Shown: positions 23,201 to 36,093 of the stretch, piece after piece
How the letters are laid out: each line of letters starts with the position of its first letter
Position numbering within the stretch: the first letter of the stretch is position 1
DNA from: Plasmopara viticola
Taxonomy: Eukaryota; Oomycota; Peronosporomycetes; Peronosporales; Peronosporaceae
DNA: 64,000 nucleotides
Assembly (NCBI GenBank): GCA_001695595.3
Contig: MBPM02000043.1
Coordinates: forward strand, 1 to 64,000
Reading direction: 5' to 3'
Made by a program: the position numbers and the translations under genes
Notes under the pieces: generated by a model
Told to the model about the DNA's origin: nothing
Seen by the model: the letters and a program-made list of their open reading frames with translations, nothing else
Databases searched by the model: none

Positions 23201-24565
23201 GCGAAATTTACAATTAAAAACATTTATGTGTATTCCAATCTACCTCTATTTTTTGAGCGACCGAAGTCGCAATTATGGTGCGGGTTTTATTTCGTTTAAA
23301 ATTTCTTTTGGATCATTCCATTTGCAGTGTGCTGGTATTCTTTAGCTGCCATACTTGAATGTTCTTAGCGTGTCTACTACTTGAGCGGATTTGGACTAGT
23401 AGATGGCTCCAAATCGTTCGGCAAATATGGCTTAATCACATTAGCGCAGGAGGTGTAGCTGTTGCCAGTCAGGACTTTCGTCCTCGCTCTCAGCGCGTAC
23501 AATTTACCAACATGAACAAGAATTAGCTAAACTAACAACAACGTCATGCCCTATAATGTTAGAGATCACAAGGAATAATGGGTGAGCGATTTATTCGTCA
23601 CTTTTTGACAACGTCACAAGTAATATCAACCATCGTCATAATGGTCGTAATTAGTTATAAAGTATACAAAGCGGAAGACATTTTAATTTTAGCACAATAA
23701 TGTGATAGCAATGACGGTCAAGTCAGCAAATGACGGTGTGTAAAGCAAATCGTGCTGCTCCGGTACCTAAGTCGCAACAATCTGTAAATGACTTCAAAGG
23801 TCCGCTTGTAGGACCGAAAACAAATAAATTAATTTAAAGGTTGAGCTAATGACATGCTTTAACTTCGACTTAAACACTCATAAGTGCCATGACTTTGGGG
23901 CATCAAAACCAACAGCAACTTCTTATCGATAATGGCTTACAGGTAGAGGCTTCTGTCGAATATTATTACTCGAAAAACGAAGTTTTAGGGCGTGTAAGTT
24001 TGACTAAAATTATGTATTATTTGGCATATGGTTACATGCAATAAACAACGTAAATTGCTGGTAATAATCGACGCAAAGTTAAGGCACGCGAAGAGTCACG
24101 CATTTTGAATTATCAGATCTATCGCTCTCGTCATATGCCAGCTGCTTTTTATTCCAACTATTTCTGATAAGTAACGAGAGTCGAAGGCGAGCAGTGGCAA
24201 ATTTATTATTATGCTCACTTAGCCTCGACCAGTTTGGACCCTTTTTGCGCGCGTCGCCTACTATAACCAATATTAGTGGCTCGATTACTCAAAATGCACC
24301 AGGAACTCTTCGCTGTATCACCAATTTTATTGTTTTCACGCGTATACCCTCGATCTTCGGTACTATGGTTATTGTCGCTCTGCAACGCTTCAAGTAAAGC
24401 GATGAATCTTCGAAGAGCAGAAGCATTTACTATGGAAGTCGTGTCCGAAACTCAGATCTTTGCTGATATCTAGAAAGGTACCATTCAGCCTCGTCATGAC
24501 AACGGTCAACAACCTTATTTCTTCACTAGCGCTGCAGAAATTAGTCGCCACTTGCAAGTTTCGCC

Positions 24566-25174
24566 ATGGATCTCAGCGAGATTCCGTTTGACGTGCCCAT
24601 CATTATTTGGTCGATTCGTAAAGAAAAGAGTTTACAGAATCCGCTTGGATCCAAACTAGCGCGCTGTCCATCTGACAACCGCGACATTTACGAGCAACTT
24701 TGCTTACGTCGTGTTCGTGATGACAAGGTTGCGATCCAGTCAGTTCGCAATGGACGTTACCTGCAAGTTCGCACGAATGGGGAATGTATCTTTGACCCTA
24801 AAGAACCTGGCGACTGGGAACTCTTTACTATGGAGACGGACTCGGAAGGTGCCCTGTATTTCGTGTCATGCCACACGGGAGATGTCCTTCGTTGCAACGA
24901 CGAATATTTTGCCGTGTGCTCAAGTCAAAATCGTCGAGACGGGGAGGCTTGGAGGATCGTAGAGCCCCGTGCAAGTGCCACCACGATACAAGCGCAGCAG
25001 CAGCTCGACCAACGGAATGGTCTTGCGAGTAGCGACCGCCAGCAACTAGTGCTGGAGCTTGCAAAGTGCGGTAAATCACCGGACGAGATTGAGCAAATTG
25101 TGACTCGTCTCTTTGACGTTTCACTTGCGACAGTCTCAGCTCCGCCCCTAGTTCTTCATGTCGACAAGGCGTAA
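24566..25174 (+). CDS. Beta-trefoil-like protein, copy C (intact)
   Basis: A 202-aa protein without a signal peptide or membrane segment, probably cytosolic. Residues about 45-130 resemble one fascin-type beta-trefoil (KVAIQSVRNGRYLQV; GDWELFTMET; ALYFVSCHTGDVL; EAWRIVEPR); the tail carries a helical module (KSPDEIEQIVTRLFD). The function is unknown; ligand binding or actin bundling would be guesses from the fold. The start ATG is shared with copies A and B, and about 80 bp of the 5' flank also match. It is inverted relative to A and B. The ORF has no break and ends at a TAA just where copy A has shifted frame, so C best represents the ancestral gene. Confidence 0.7.
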   Translation: MDLSEIPFDVPIIIWSIRKEKSLQNPLGSKLARCPSDNRDIYEQLCLRRVRDDKVAIQSVRNGRYLQVRTNGECIFDPKEPGDWELFTMETDSEGALYFVSCHTGDVLRCNDEYFAVCSSQNRRDGEAWRIVEPRASATTIQAQQQLDQRNGLASSDRQQLVLELAKCGKSPDEIEQIVTRLFDVSLATVSAPPLVLHVDKA

Positions 25175-25444
25175 CCTCGACAGGCAAGCTGCGATTTAAG
25201 GCGCTCACTCTCACCAGCCCGGCCGATCCTTATTGCGTGAAAGCTAATTTCAGTGACTTGCTCACCATGCTTTTGCATGATTCGGTTCTTTAAGCTTTGC
25301 TGTTTTTTTTTTTTTAAGTCTGTCCTTATTAAATGTGCGGGTCTTTCATTGTAGATTTATCTTTCGCCACGCAAATCAATATAATAATTATAATAAGCTG
25401 ATTTACGTATACCACTTAAACTTACAACGAAAACGACAAAATCC

Positions 25445-25770
25445 ATGTAATGTAATGTATTACGTTATCGCGTTGCCAAGGTATGCACGTGCTAGGCTCA
25501 GTCTGGCTAGTCCACGGCATAGAGTGGTGTCCGCATACGTCGGGTCTCGTTCGGCGGGCAGTGCAGCCAGCACCGAGGTCGTGAGGGTCTTCCATTATTT
25601 TGTTTAGCTCTGACTTGGTAAGAGTCCAGGTGGCGCCCTGGTGCCGGAGACCGTCGCGTCGAGGGTGATACTCGTTAGAGACCTGCAGATGCCCGAGAGC
25701 GCCTGCCCGAAGCGCGCGAGCATTAAGCCCCCGCGCTTGGAAGGAGGGCGTCACCCCAACCTTTTCCGAA
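25445..25770 (-). mobile_element. Short LINE-derived non-autonomous element, copy 1
   Basis: About 326 bp made of three joined parts of the LINE at 18242-19379: its 5' end (here at the right), about 30 bp from the middle (the CACCTGG..CTCTTACC part) and its 3' end including the CTAGCACGTGCAT segment, with a TTACAT-type tail at the left. No clear target-site duplication was found. The same two junctions occur in the copies at 40.1, 55.4 and 56.0 kb. Confidence 0.85.
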
Positions 25771-28700
25771 GAAAATTGGACTTTAATGATATTAAATCCC
25801 TGTCGTATCAGTCTTCATACGACGTTTCCTATTATTATATTTAGCCATATATATAAAATATTGAAATGTGTGGCCCAACTTGTAGGGGCCATAAAGTGTT
25901 ATCTACATCTTCAATCGACGTATCTCTATTTTTTTCATTCTCGAATAAACTGATAACTAGTAGTAGAAGTTGCGTTTACGAAAGGTTTTGACCGAAAATT
26001 TCGCGACACGAGCTGACGACACACCGGTTTACTGTACCAAATTTATATAAAACGAGCAAGAATTGGTAAGGTTCTGTGCGTATTGTCGACATCATACACT
26101 GATTATGAAGTCAATTGTATAAATATTTCGATCATGTTCATGTTTAATTGCAACGAATTGTAAAATAATTTCTCCATTTTTTTTGTCGGTCGACAAAAAA
26201 AAGAGTATTGAGTCGGCATTGACAGAGATTTTCATTTTATATTTTGATCTACCCATAAAGTGAACGACGCTTTCTTTAACACTAGCTTCTGTGATGTTTT
26301 GAGTAGTGGGACTCCTAATTCTCATAATTGTCAAAAGAAGCATCAAACATGAGCCACTCGATGATGAACACTTTCGAGCTCTCACTTGCATAAAGTCCGC
26401 GCGGAATGTGTCTATTTTTTTCGCATTGTAACTTATTTCCTACAGTCCCATCGAGATGCTAGCCAGATGATCTTAGAATATAGCATTGAAGTGTTGCAAG
26501 ATTTTCCAGCAACTTGCTTACTATGTGCTCAACTTTATGTTTCCTCATCAAGGAGCTACAAAACCTTCTGTTTGCTCCGCAAAATAGACGATAGATATTG
26601 TCTCAGAAAATCCTTAAAGACACCAAGTGCTTGTTTTTCTACGGTCGTTGACGCAGTTGCGGTGCTGACAGCAGCAAAAAAGCGCTATGGTAAAAGCAAG
26701 CATCATTAGCATATATAGTGACAATTTTACCGTTAGTAGCTTATTTAGACTTCGTCAAAGGATCTTTGATTAGACAGGACGTATAACACGATGGGATGAT
26801 TTATCCAAACCTCAGATCGCGTGATTGAGCGCAGCGAGACGTCGATCGGACCTGTAAATACTCAAATTTATTGTTGTACATGTATATTGTATCTACAGAG
26901 TCAGTTGTCTTCGACTTGTAGTCAGATAGCGCATCTGTGAGAACTCTTGGGAGGTGCTCCATCCGCGCAATATAACTGTAAGCCGAAGACTTTACGACGG
27001 AATTATTGTACTTTGCATGTGATCGACTCTGGTGCGTCTGGAAAACTTGCTTCGATTAGATAAGCTTTGCGGCGATATTTGGATATTTTCTCATTTGATT
27101 GAGCAAAGTTGGCTGACAAGAATTGTGATTTGCACATAATTTCATTTTCTCTTCGTCCTAAACAATTTCCAGTGCAGCATTAAATTTAGTGGGCGCAGGG
27201 ATAGACTGTACAAAAAATGCCTACAACCTCTTAATTTAAGCGGTGAGATATCCAGAATTGGAAGACATTGCGGCAGCGTTCGTGGCAAACGGCAAATTTT
27301 CCAGTTGGTCAGCACAAAGGTCGTCGCATCTTTCACCACCGATAAGAAATGCATGTAAAGGCTCGTATAAGCTAAATTTTTATGGCGCAGCTTCAGATGG
27401 GCAGTGTCCAACACACACACGTAGAGAATGGTACAAGGCGAAGTCGGAAAGGCTGGGTTGTGAATAAGCTGGGTCTCAATTGCTGCTCCAGCATGTCCGC
27501 TACCCATATACTTACGTTTAAATTAAACTATTGTTGATTGCGAGGGGAAGGCGAAATTCCAACTCAATTTGTTGAGACCTTACACTAAAAATTGTGGAGA
27601 TAGATCCGATTTCATATTTCATCGGCCATATGATCAAAAATTGTTGCGCTCGGTCTGACCGCCAGGACCAACATCGAGAGTAATTTTAAGCGAGTACACA
27701 CAGGTGCGTAAAAGTTGATGCCCCTTTTCGAAACAACGCAAGGCCCAGGAAAGCGTGGCCTTTTTTGTCACTCTCAACCGTCAAAGCCAGTAGGACTTCT
27801 GTATACAGTGCGATTTAATTAAAGATGCTTTAACGGGTGCCATTCTAAAGCGATAAGGCCATCTCGCTTTCACAGCTCGAGCTGCTGGAACAACTTTGCA
27901 CGGCTACCCTACTCTTTTTGCTATTGCAATCTAAAATTAGGGCAACGAGCGCTTCGTAATCAATCTGCGGTCTTTTAGCCCTGTCTAGGAAATCGAAGTG
28001 CTGCCTCAACTTACTCTCGGAGTTTGTTCCCAGCGTCTACTGCCGGATCGGATATGTCTTCGACCCATCGATTGAATCAATTGTACTTTAATGTCACGGA
28101 TATGACGTACCTCGTCCAAAAATGTTCGAGCTTTGGTTTCAACTCCACCCAGCCCTAGAGTAAGCTCTTCGACTGAGCCGTGATGACTACTGTTCTAATA
28201 GATAAGTAAGAAGTTCGTCTTCAGGCTCCTAATGACGCCGAGTAAAATATTTTTGCAAGTTATGATACGGTATTTAAAGCACGTGAATAGTAGTCGAAAG
28301 ATTGTGCTGCGGCAATGACTCCATTTGAGCCAAAATTCTTATATGGGTGTCACGCACATTTTATTACGAAAAGCCTTTGCGGCGGGCGAAGCGGAGGAGC
28401 GTAACATTCGTCATATTGGTATGATCTGGCATGATAGAACCATCCAAATGGTTGTCGTCGGGTCCGTCTTTGAAAAAGTAATTTAGTTTCTCATAACATA
28501 GCGACCTGTTTTGATAGCCGTGCGGTGGGTGATCATAGCTCCTGACCTGCTTCATAAGTTACCTCGCTCCTCGCACCCACATAATAATGTATGGAAAGTT
28601 GTGGCCTTGGCTTTGTCCCTAAAGTTGGTGATATTATCAGCAGAAGTCTTTAAAGTGAGGTCCTCAATCCTGAGCATTATGACCTTTTTGATATCTTCGG

Positions 28701-31700
28701 GCTTTTTTTTGAATGACAGATGAGGCTTTCGCCAAGTTCAGTATCTTTGAGGCGTTACCTTTCGATAGAATTTTTGACAGCGTATTTTATATCAGACTTC
28801 TTAGCAGTCTTAGCAGGCGCAAGGCCGCAGGGCTCCTTGCCATATTTGTTCCCCAAGAGAATACCATCGAGCAAAACATGAATGTTGAAGCGCGTTCTCT
28901 ACTACGGTGGAGTTAAAGTATAGATCACCCAGAGCTTTTTCTTTTTCTGCTATTGACGAGAGCGTAAAAGTCTTAGGAAATGCCACACGGCACAAGCACA
29001 CACTTTGTGGAAGGCGTTGTCTTTGTCGCAGGTGCAGCCTAAGTTGTTAACGTGGTCTTAGACACAGAGGTGACATTTTGTGCAGACGCGCTTTCAACTT
29101 AACCTATTCGAGATATGCTTGACGATCTTGAACAAATTTGGCAAATCGGCAGCCGTGTTGTCGGCTCTTTTGTCATCATTTTGCAGAGCTCATCCCTCAC
29201 TCATTATATATACTTCAAGGCCTAGTAAGATGAGCAGATACGGGCCTGAACATAATTTTGAGTGCTTGTACTAAGACATAGCTTACCAATGAAAGGAGTT
29301 CAACCGAAATGTTGACTACCGGTACACGACATACACTCTAATTACCGATGTGTCTCGAAAGACACAAGGAGATACGTACTTTTCTTGCCTATCTAAACAA
29401 CTGGGCTGATTTGGCACGCGTCAATTCCATTCAGATCGGAGGTATCGAGACGAGCATTCACATATCCTTCTCTTCATCCTCCTCTGTACAGATTGTTGCG
29501 CAATTTGCTGGGAATGCGACAGAACTTTAGCCCTTACGCTTTTTTGCGGAGCTTTGCAAAGCTAGCGAAATTTTGTGAACTAAAGTCTGCAATCAACTCG
29601 CCACCACATCATGGCGGCAATGACAAGAAGTAGTAAAATTAGATATTACACCAGCAGTGATCAGTCATATTAAGTTTCATTCGTAAGGAGTTTTGGTACA
29701 CATTTATGTATCCCACTGTTCGTTTGAAGTACTTTAAATTCGCCATCCCGAGCGAAGTTGAGCATATAATACAGCATTTTCGCCAAGCCAATTCTCGAGG
29801 TACTCGATAAAAAGTCACTTTGATCAAGGAAGTACCCACGAGACGCATTGACCGAATCTTTGCTAAAGCTAGATGATGCCATGCTCGCGCATGTCTCAAA
29901 TGTGTTTGGCATATACATAAAAAAGGTTTTGACATATCATTTAACAATAACCGGTGTCTCACCCACCGGATAAATTTTAATATAAGAATACATAATAAGC
30001 ACGATTGACAACTAATTTGCTGTGGAAGTATATCGATAGAAACCAATAAGTTTGTGTTATGGTTGCATTGTTAAATTTATCTAACACAATCAATTGGTAA
30101 AGCTGTTGGGTCACTCTATCAATACAGTAGACTCTGACTTACTCAGTAAATCAACATTGATCTGATCTTCTTTTGTTCATCTCAGTTGTCATTGCTCTTG
30201 CATATCTACGATAAATTTGCGCTGTCCTCAATCAGTAGAGGCAATAGGATACCTAATATTTTTGCTGGGTCAATGAAAATGAAGATGTAATTGTTAACGG
30301 AGACAATATTAGTAAGACAAAACAAGAAAGTCAAGTAATTGTAACTGTAGCTGAAGGTATTTGGATTGGCCCACACAAGTTTTTTACACTGCGTATCTAA
30401 TTGGCCACGTCAATTTAATCTTTAGCTTGACCGGGCGACATTTCCAAAAATCATTGCTGCTTTGCTGATCAAATATATAAATGCCGTTGCAAGATATTAC
30501 GATCTGGTTTTTTTTTAGTGTTTCAACTCAGCGCAAACCACCCGTCGTGTGCTTTGATAACGGATTCCAAGAATCTAGCAGCAAGTATCTTGAGGATGCG
30601 AGACGATTAGAACTGACCGATAGAAGATGACAAAGCTAGTGCTGCCGGCAAATTTATTTTAAACAACCGGTCAAAGCTCGATTCTATCAAAGATACAAAA
30701 GTATTTCTGACACCTTACATACGTATGCTTGTTTTTTCCAGAAAAGACTCGTGAGCCCAAAAATGCTTATGGGGGGGTGTAAGTATGACTTACCTTATCT
30801 CTACTCCTTAGGGTGGAGCCATTGGCCTATATTGCTTTGCGATCCAAAACTCGTGCCTTCTTATGTCGTACTCGTTCATGTTAGGAAGATAAAATGACTT
30901 CGTACTGTCAACTTTATGCCAGGTCTATTTCAACCTAAGGAGCATGTAAAGCTTTAGAATGTGTTTTTAGATCACTCTTATGTTCTTTCAACATTCCATT
31001 ACATACTTTCAAGTTTGGGTTCAAGTTGCGCTACATCACGATAAAAGTACCTTATTATAGCAAATGTTGCGTGGCGAGATTTATTCAAGTGGACATTTTA
31101 TAGGGCTTTAGCCTCAAAGAAGTTTTTTTAATTGTCTTCAGAAGAGCTCCATGTCGCTTTTCGTCTCAATAGGCACGGATTTCGTCTTATAAATGGCTTT
31201 TTGTGATTTCTATCACAAGTAATACTGACAACTTTCAAACTCCCGAGTCAAACGTCAGCTTCTTTACGTAGCCCGCCTGTACCGTGAAATCTTTAAATGT
31301 GCATACGTCTTGTATATGTCTTTGATCTATCGAAAATAATGGCCGCGTGAGCATTGTGCCGCCTAGAATGATCGTTCGTTTGGCACCTGTTGTAATATTT
31401 ACAGCTGTGTGACGAAAAACTAGCCTATTTAGAAGTGCATCTCAAATTTCGAGGCCTATCGGATACGTCAGTGTCTTACAGGGACCCGTGTTTAGTGTTG
31501 CGCTTAAGTTTATTATGGTGACCCGCTTGCCGATGTCAGAAACAAGTCATTCACAGAGAGTTGGACAGACAAAATGAGGCAGGTATGTATCAGCAAAGTG
31601 CTGTGCAATCCGTGCGCTAAGGCTCTACATTTTTAAGCTTAGAAGATATTTGTGGCTGAGTTTACACTCAACAATGGAGCCGGCAAATTTACACGCATTG

Positions 31701-32998
31701 CACCATTCAACGTAAAAGTGACAACACTTTATGTTATTCTTCGAAGCGTGAAGGAAAGGGAGGAGGCTAAAAAAACTTTCCCCCCTAGACCTCTAACTTG
31801 ACGATAGTTTGCTTACCAAAAACATTCCTGACTATGCAAATGTCGGCTAAAAATTTTACACGGCAAGGGATACGATTGCGTCTGTATAGAGTATTGGTGG
31901 ATCATGAAAACCTAACGCTAGGAAATGTATGTTTGTTTTTTTCGAAGATAGTCCAATATCGTTTAGGAAGACCATTTTTTAGTCGTGGCCTGTTGTATTC
32001 GCTACATCATTCTTTAAGTGGAATGAAATCTGTTTATCTACACCAACCCTGCTAAGTGCTTCAACTGAATTGCTATGAGCGGATAGACTAAAAATTAGAG
32101 CCGAATGACTTAAGGACTTTTTGCCGTCAATCTTAGACGTACTATGTGTTTTTTTTGTTTTCTCTTTTCTTTTCTATTTCTTTTCTTCTCCAAGCACTAT
32201 TTTGCCAATACCGTATCGAGATCAACCGTTGAAAGCGCATATATATATAGTTACCCGACGACATAGTAGTGGCTGTAGACAATATTAGTTGTTGGATCTA
32301 TCTGAACAAGGTCGAATGAGGAAATAATGGTGCTAATAGGTCTATTGGAAATTAAAGGACTGAATTGAGGCTCGGAGATTAAAATGTCATAGGACCTCTA
32401 AGGTGGTTGCGTTGACATTGTCGTAAGAGTGTCTATGGATGAATCATGCATTGGAATTCCGACCTTGGATAGGCTTAGCTATCAATGAAGAATGAACAAA
32501 GCTCAGTTCTGTATTTGCGATTAATAAATCTTGCTAATGGCAGATGCAGAAATCCCGTAGAATCCTAACACCACACGCAAATTCTGCGCGGCCTTCTCAA
32601 ATCTGACGAAGCGTGAGCAGCAAAGACAATTTTGTTTTGTATCCGAAAAAATCGAGAGATGTGATCGATTGTATATAATAGAGGATACGGCAGTGCTTTT
32701 TTTTGGTCGCGTAGCGCAGCACCCTCACACTGGCCGCTTGCGATCGGTATTTGCGGACGTGGGCCCAGCGTGTAGCGAGTCGACGCTTGTTTTCTCAAAG
32801 TGTCGCGAAATTTAGTTGCAGGCAGAGTGTATGAGCAAAAAGGCATACAGCTTTTTATTCTTCAATTAGGAGCCGCTGATCAGACCCTTCTTCACTAACA
32901 AGCCCCCCTCCTTAATAAGTACCCCTGAGCTATAATAAAAATCTATGATTGGCCCATTGGTGTAGGCTATAGAAGATTTGCAATGCAAAAATCCTCAC

Positions 32999-33400
32999 AC
33001 GTATGGAAGCTGTTAATTTGATAACGATCGCGACAGAAAACCATTGTTTTTAAAAGCAAGTTTCAATATTAATTGGCATGGAGAGCAATCATTTAAGTAT
33101 CAAGAGGCTAAGCAGGGTATACCAAGAGCATCAAAGCCGATCTCTGCATTTTGAAAAGCAACAAAAACATCAATGAGCTCATGCCACGATGCGGCTCGCA
33201 CAGCAAATGCAGAGATCAATCCTGGTGCTCTCGGCACTGTTGATGATTGTGGACATTCTGCTCAGTCTCCTAATACTGAGTATTAGGAGACCGAGCAGAG
33301 TGTCCTCAAATACAAGAGTTTTCACGTATGAAAGGAAGCTGATAAATTGATATCGATCGCGACAGAAGATCATTGTTCTGAAAAGCAGGTTTATAATACG
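32999..33400. repeat. Foldback region with a 27-bp quasi-palindrome and direct repeats
   Basis: 33251-33277 and 33279-33305 are inverted copies with two mismatches and a 1-nt centre, a nearly perfect cruciform. Outside it, GATCTCTGCATTT (about 33139) and AAATGCAGAGATC (about 33203) form a second inverted pair. Segments near 32999 and 33322 (CACGTATG.. then GATCGCGACAGAA) are direct repeats of about 80 bp. A telomere-like TTAGGGTTA motif lies just after, at about 33420. It may be a MITE-like foldback element; it sits just beyond the 3' end of the prenyltransferase gene. Confidence 0.7.
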
Positions 33401-33527
33401 TGCAATAAAACTTGCACTAGGGTTAGGGTTATGGGGTAAGCAGCTCCTTCTGTAATTTTTTGAATGGCAAAGTATTTTATATAATGATACAGAAGTCTAT
33501 GACATAACATAATAGTATCTTTAAGAG

Positions 33528-34612
33528 CTACTTCGATTTCGTTTTCATGTCCTCGTAAAAGGCGCGGTGGTCTGGATCCAGTGCGATCGCACGTTCGTAC
33601 AACTCGACACACTGATGCTTTGCTGCTTCCCACCCGCTGACACTCGTAATCCGACTAAGACGACCACATAGGTCGGCGAGTGTGACAATAACCCACTTGG
33701 CCTCTGCTTCCATTTCCAGCAGCTCTTCTAGCCACTGAACTTGGCCCTTTAAGAACTCAGTAGTAGCCTCGCCAGATGACTCAATCAGCTCCACCATCGA
33801 TGTGACCAACCAGCGATAGTAAAACCAGGCACTCTGATCGTCTGGCTCAGTGAACACCGCCTGCTGCATAAGTCCAATCTCATCGGACAAGACGGCCGCT
33901 GTCAACGGCCTGGGCAGGGTAATGCTTCGATAGTGCAGAGCCGAGTAGTTGGAAAAGTTTTGCTCGATTTTCTGTGTTGTAAATGCTAGTTGGTCTTCTT
34001 CGGATATACCAGCCAACTTGCACACATGTCGCCGATAATTCCAGCAATGAAAGTTTCGCTCGTCTAAAATTCGAGAAACAACGTATTACTCATAGCCATA
34101 AAAGCATTCGGTGTTAACATTTTTACCTAAATTTAAGAGCTTGTCACACAGGCTAATCTCCTTATTCAAGTCCCCAAGTCCGCGGTCAATGATCCACTTG
34201 CGCTGGAACCACGCCGAGTACGACTTGGGGTTACGCTGCAGTGCATCCTGTAAAAAAAAGCAAGATTACAATGTGGAGCTGATCCTTATTACGAAAGCAA
34301 GCCTACGAGGGTCAACTTTAATTCCGTTTTGGCCATTTCTTGCCATTCCGTCGCTGGATTCGTGGCGACTTGAGCCAATGCATCGATGGTTTGGCGCCGA
34401 TAGATCCAGAGTACGTGAAACTCGGGATTGAGCAGCAACAGATGGCTGGTCAAGGGCAACACAGAAGACTCATAGAGCTGCTGGCGCTTCATTTCCAGCA
34501 CTTTGCCAGCCACTTCATGATACATGTGCACCTTTGAAAGCTCTTCTTGACGCTGTTCATTCGTTTTCTGCTGGTCCTTTTCGTGCTCGATCCGTTTTAC
34601 GCGCCCGTGCAT
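33528..34612 (-). CDS. Rab geranylgeranyltransferase (type II) alpha subunit
   Basis: Alpha subunit of the enzyme that adds geranylgeranyl groups to C-terminal cysteines of Rab GTPases, acting in the cytosol with a beta subunit and Rab escort protein. Three exons splice to 963 nt, 320 codons plus stop, close to yeast Bet4 (about 327 aa): exon 1 34612-34307, exon 2 34247-34127, exon 3 34063-33528. Introns are 59 nt (34306-34248, GTAGGC..ACAG) and 63 nt (34126-34064, GTAAAA..TTAG). The start MHGRVKR matches the family's conserved N-terminus. PFTA-type repeats are seen as NPEFHVLWIYRR, NPKSYSAWFQRKW, DERNFHCWNYRR, NYSALHYRS and DQSAWFYYRW. No leucine-rich extension is present, as in yeast. The reading frame is intact through all joins. 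Confidence 0.92.
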
Positions 34613-36093
34613 GATGTAAATGGTTTGCTAAGTCATAAATAGTCTTATATCTTGAGCTAATAAATTGAGCAAATATATTAATTACTATTATAGATAAGGA
34701 TTTGTAGGAGAAAATAGTCAACATGATCATAAATTTAAATGGTCATGACTAGACTGAGTGTTTCCTGATGTTCTTGGCGGTCCAAAGCGAACCAATTATT
34801 TTGCGAGTGAGTTGATCGATTTATCACCTTTTTGCAAATATAAAATCTCTTTCATCGATTTCCAAAATGAAAGATCTGTAAGCTACTAAAACGAATGAAC
34901 ATTGAGGGCGGAAACCCGTCATACTAGTCTATTGCAATTTCGGGAGCTTACATATGCATGTCTAAGGAGTCCCGTACAATCATTTGCTGGCATGACAAAC
35001 GTCGTTCTCCTTCAACGGGTTCAAAATCTTGTCACTCTTTATAGTAGTACGGCTTACGATGCCGGAACATGTATATTTGGGCTTCACCAATGTTTAATTT
35101 TTCAATGACGCAACTTCGGTAGTAGCGTGCAACAGATATTGTCTCGTCATATTTGTTCATCGATATCTGTCCGATCAGCTGTATATAGCACATTAATGCT
35201 CTATTTGTGCAGGCCAGGGGGTTATTCAAAAACTGCTAGTATCAACGAAGATTTGTTTAGATTGCACTTGATGTAAATTGTAGCGATCACTAATGTGTAA
35301 CATGTATGATAAGTTTGTCTTTTTTGGCGAAGAAGGAGATAATTACTCAATTCGAGTAATGCAAAAAAGCGACCAGCCGCCGTCGATAATAATGATGACT
35401 TGCCGTGCTAAACTTTCTTCGACACATTGAACCAACTCATGCGCTCTTTTTATGGAAGCTTGGTCTGCGTGGAACAAAAATTGTTAAAGTCTAAATCTAA
35501 GCAATACTGAATCTTGAAACATTTTAAAGTGACGAAATCGACACAATACTAATGAAGCAATATTGTTGATTGTCAATTAGTTTGGCCGACGTCAACTCAT
35601 TTACGCGAAATCATAAGTAGAAGAGCTCAAATATGATGAACGGACTTGTTCTACATTTCATGTTGTTGCGGACAAGAGCCGATTGTAGCATTGGGCTTCA
35701 GCGACCTCTGGCACTATCACAACTCTGAAAACACTTCGTCAATCTAGTTGATTTTTACTTCCAGCAGCCAATTCATGAATGCTTTGACTGAGCGAATTAA
35801 GTCAATCATTTTTTTTAGCATTCCCTACTCAGTACGCACATTTGCATTTAGACTAGGAGTCAGCAACGAACGAATTTACCAAAGTCCACGGAGACATTAT
35901 ACTAAAATGAGCTCCGTGTCAGCTCGTAAAGGCAGCGAAAGCACTTTATGCGTTGAAACGATCTGACATCAACACCATCACGAATTTCGTAAACTACTTT
36001 GAATTGTATAGACTCAGACACCTACCTCATCAATGCATTCAACCCCGCCCCTGCAAAATCGCATCATGTTTAAAAGTTGCTTTGAAAAAAATA
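34613..36093. other. Intergenic region between the prenyltransferase and CBS-phosphatase genes
   Basis: Shared 5' region of two divergent genes. No gene is supported. A short upstream reading frame of 25 codons, starting at ATG 36033 and ending at 36110, overlaps the proposed start at 36094 in another frame and could lower translation of the phosphatase gene. Confidence 0.45.

Larger units (their letters stand above)
20256..24565. other. Gene-poor region with duplicated flank and diverged repeat
   Basis: 20256 to about 21050 duplicates the flank of copy A. 21440-23200 is the diverged partner of 12.1-13.9 kb. A 23-bp perfect tandem duplication lies at 23031-23076. The open frames at 21396-21812 (-) and 22016-22354 (-) fall in the diverged repeat and show no recognisable domain. 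I see nothing supportable between 23.2 and 24.5 kb. Confidence 0.5.
25175..33527. other. Long gene-poor region
   Basis: Apart from the LINE-derived element at 25445-25770, a diverged piece of the 17.4/20.6-kb flank at about 26580-26780, and the foldback sequence at 32999-33400, nothing can be supported. Open frames such as 27142-27507, 29639-30046, 31798-32055 and 32565-32846 lack recognisable motifs, signal peptides with mature domains, or paralogues in the window. A pyrimidine-rich run lies at 32151-32192. Confidence 0.5.

Noticed and set aside
32151..32192. Pyrimidine-rich run as a promoter or splice signal
   Set aside because: No coding exon follows within a usual distance; it is treated as low-complexity sequence.
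33417..33440. TTAGGGTTAGGG-like stretch suggesting a telomere
   Set aside because: Only about two units, inside the chromosome next to a housekeeping gene; too short to mean a telomere.
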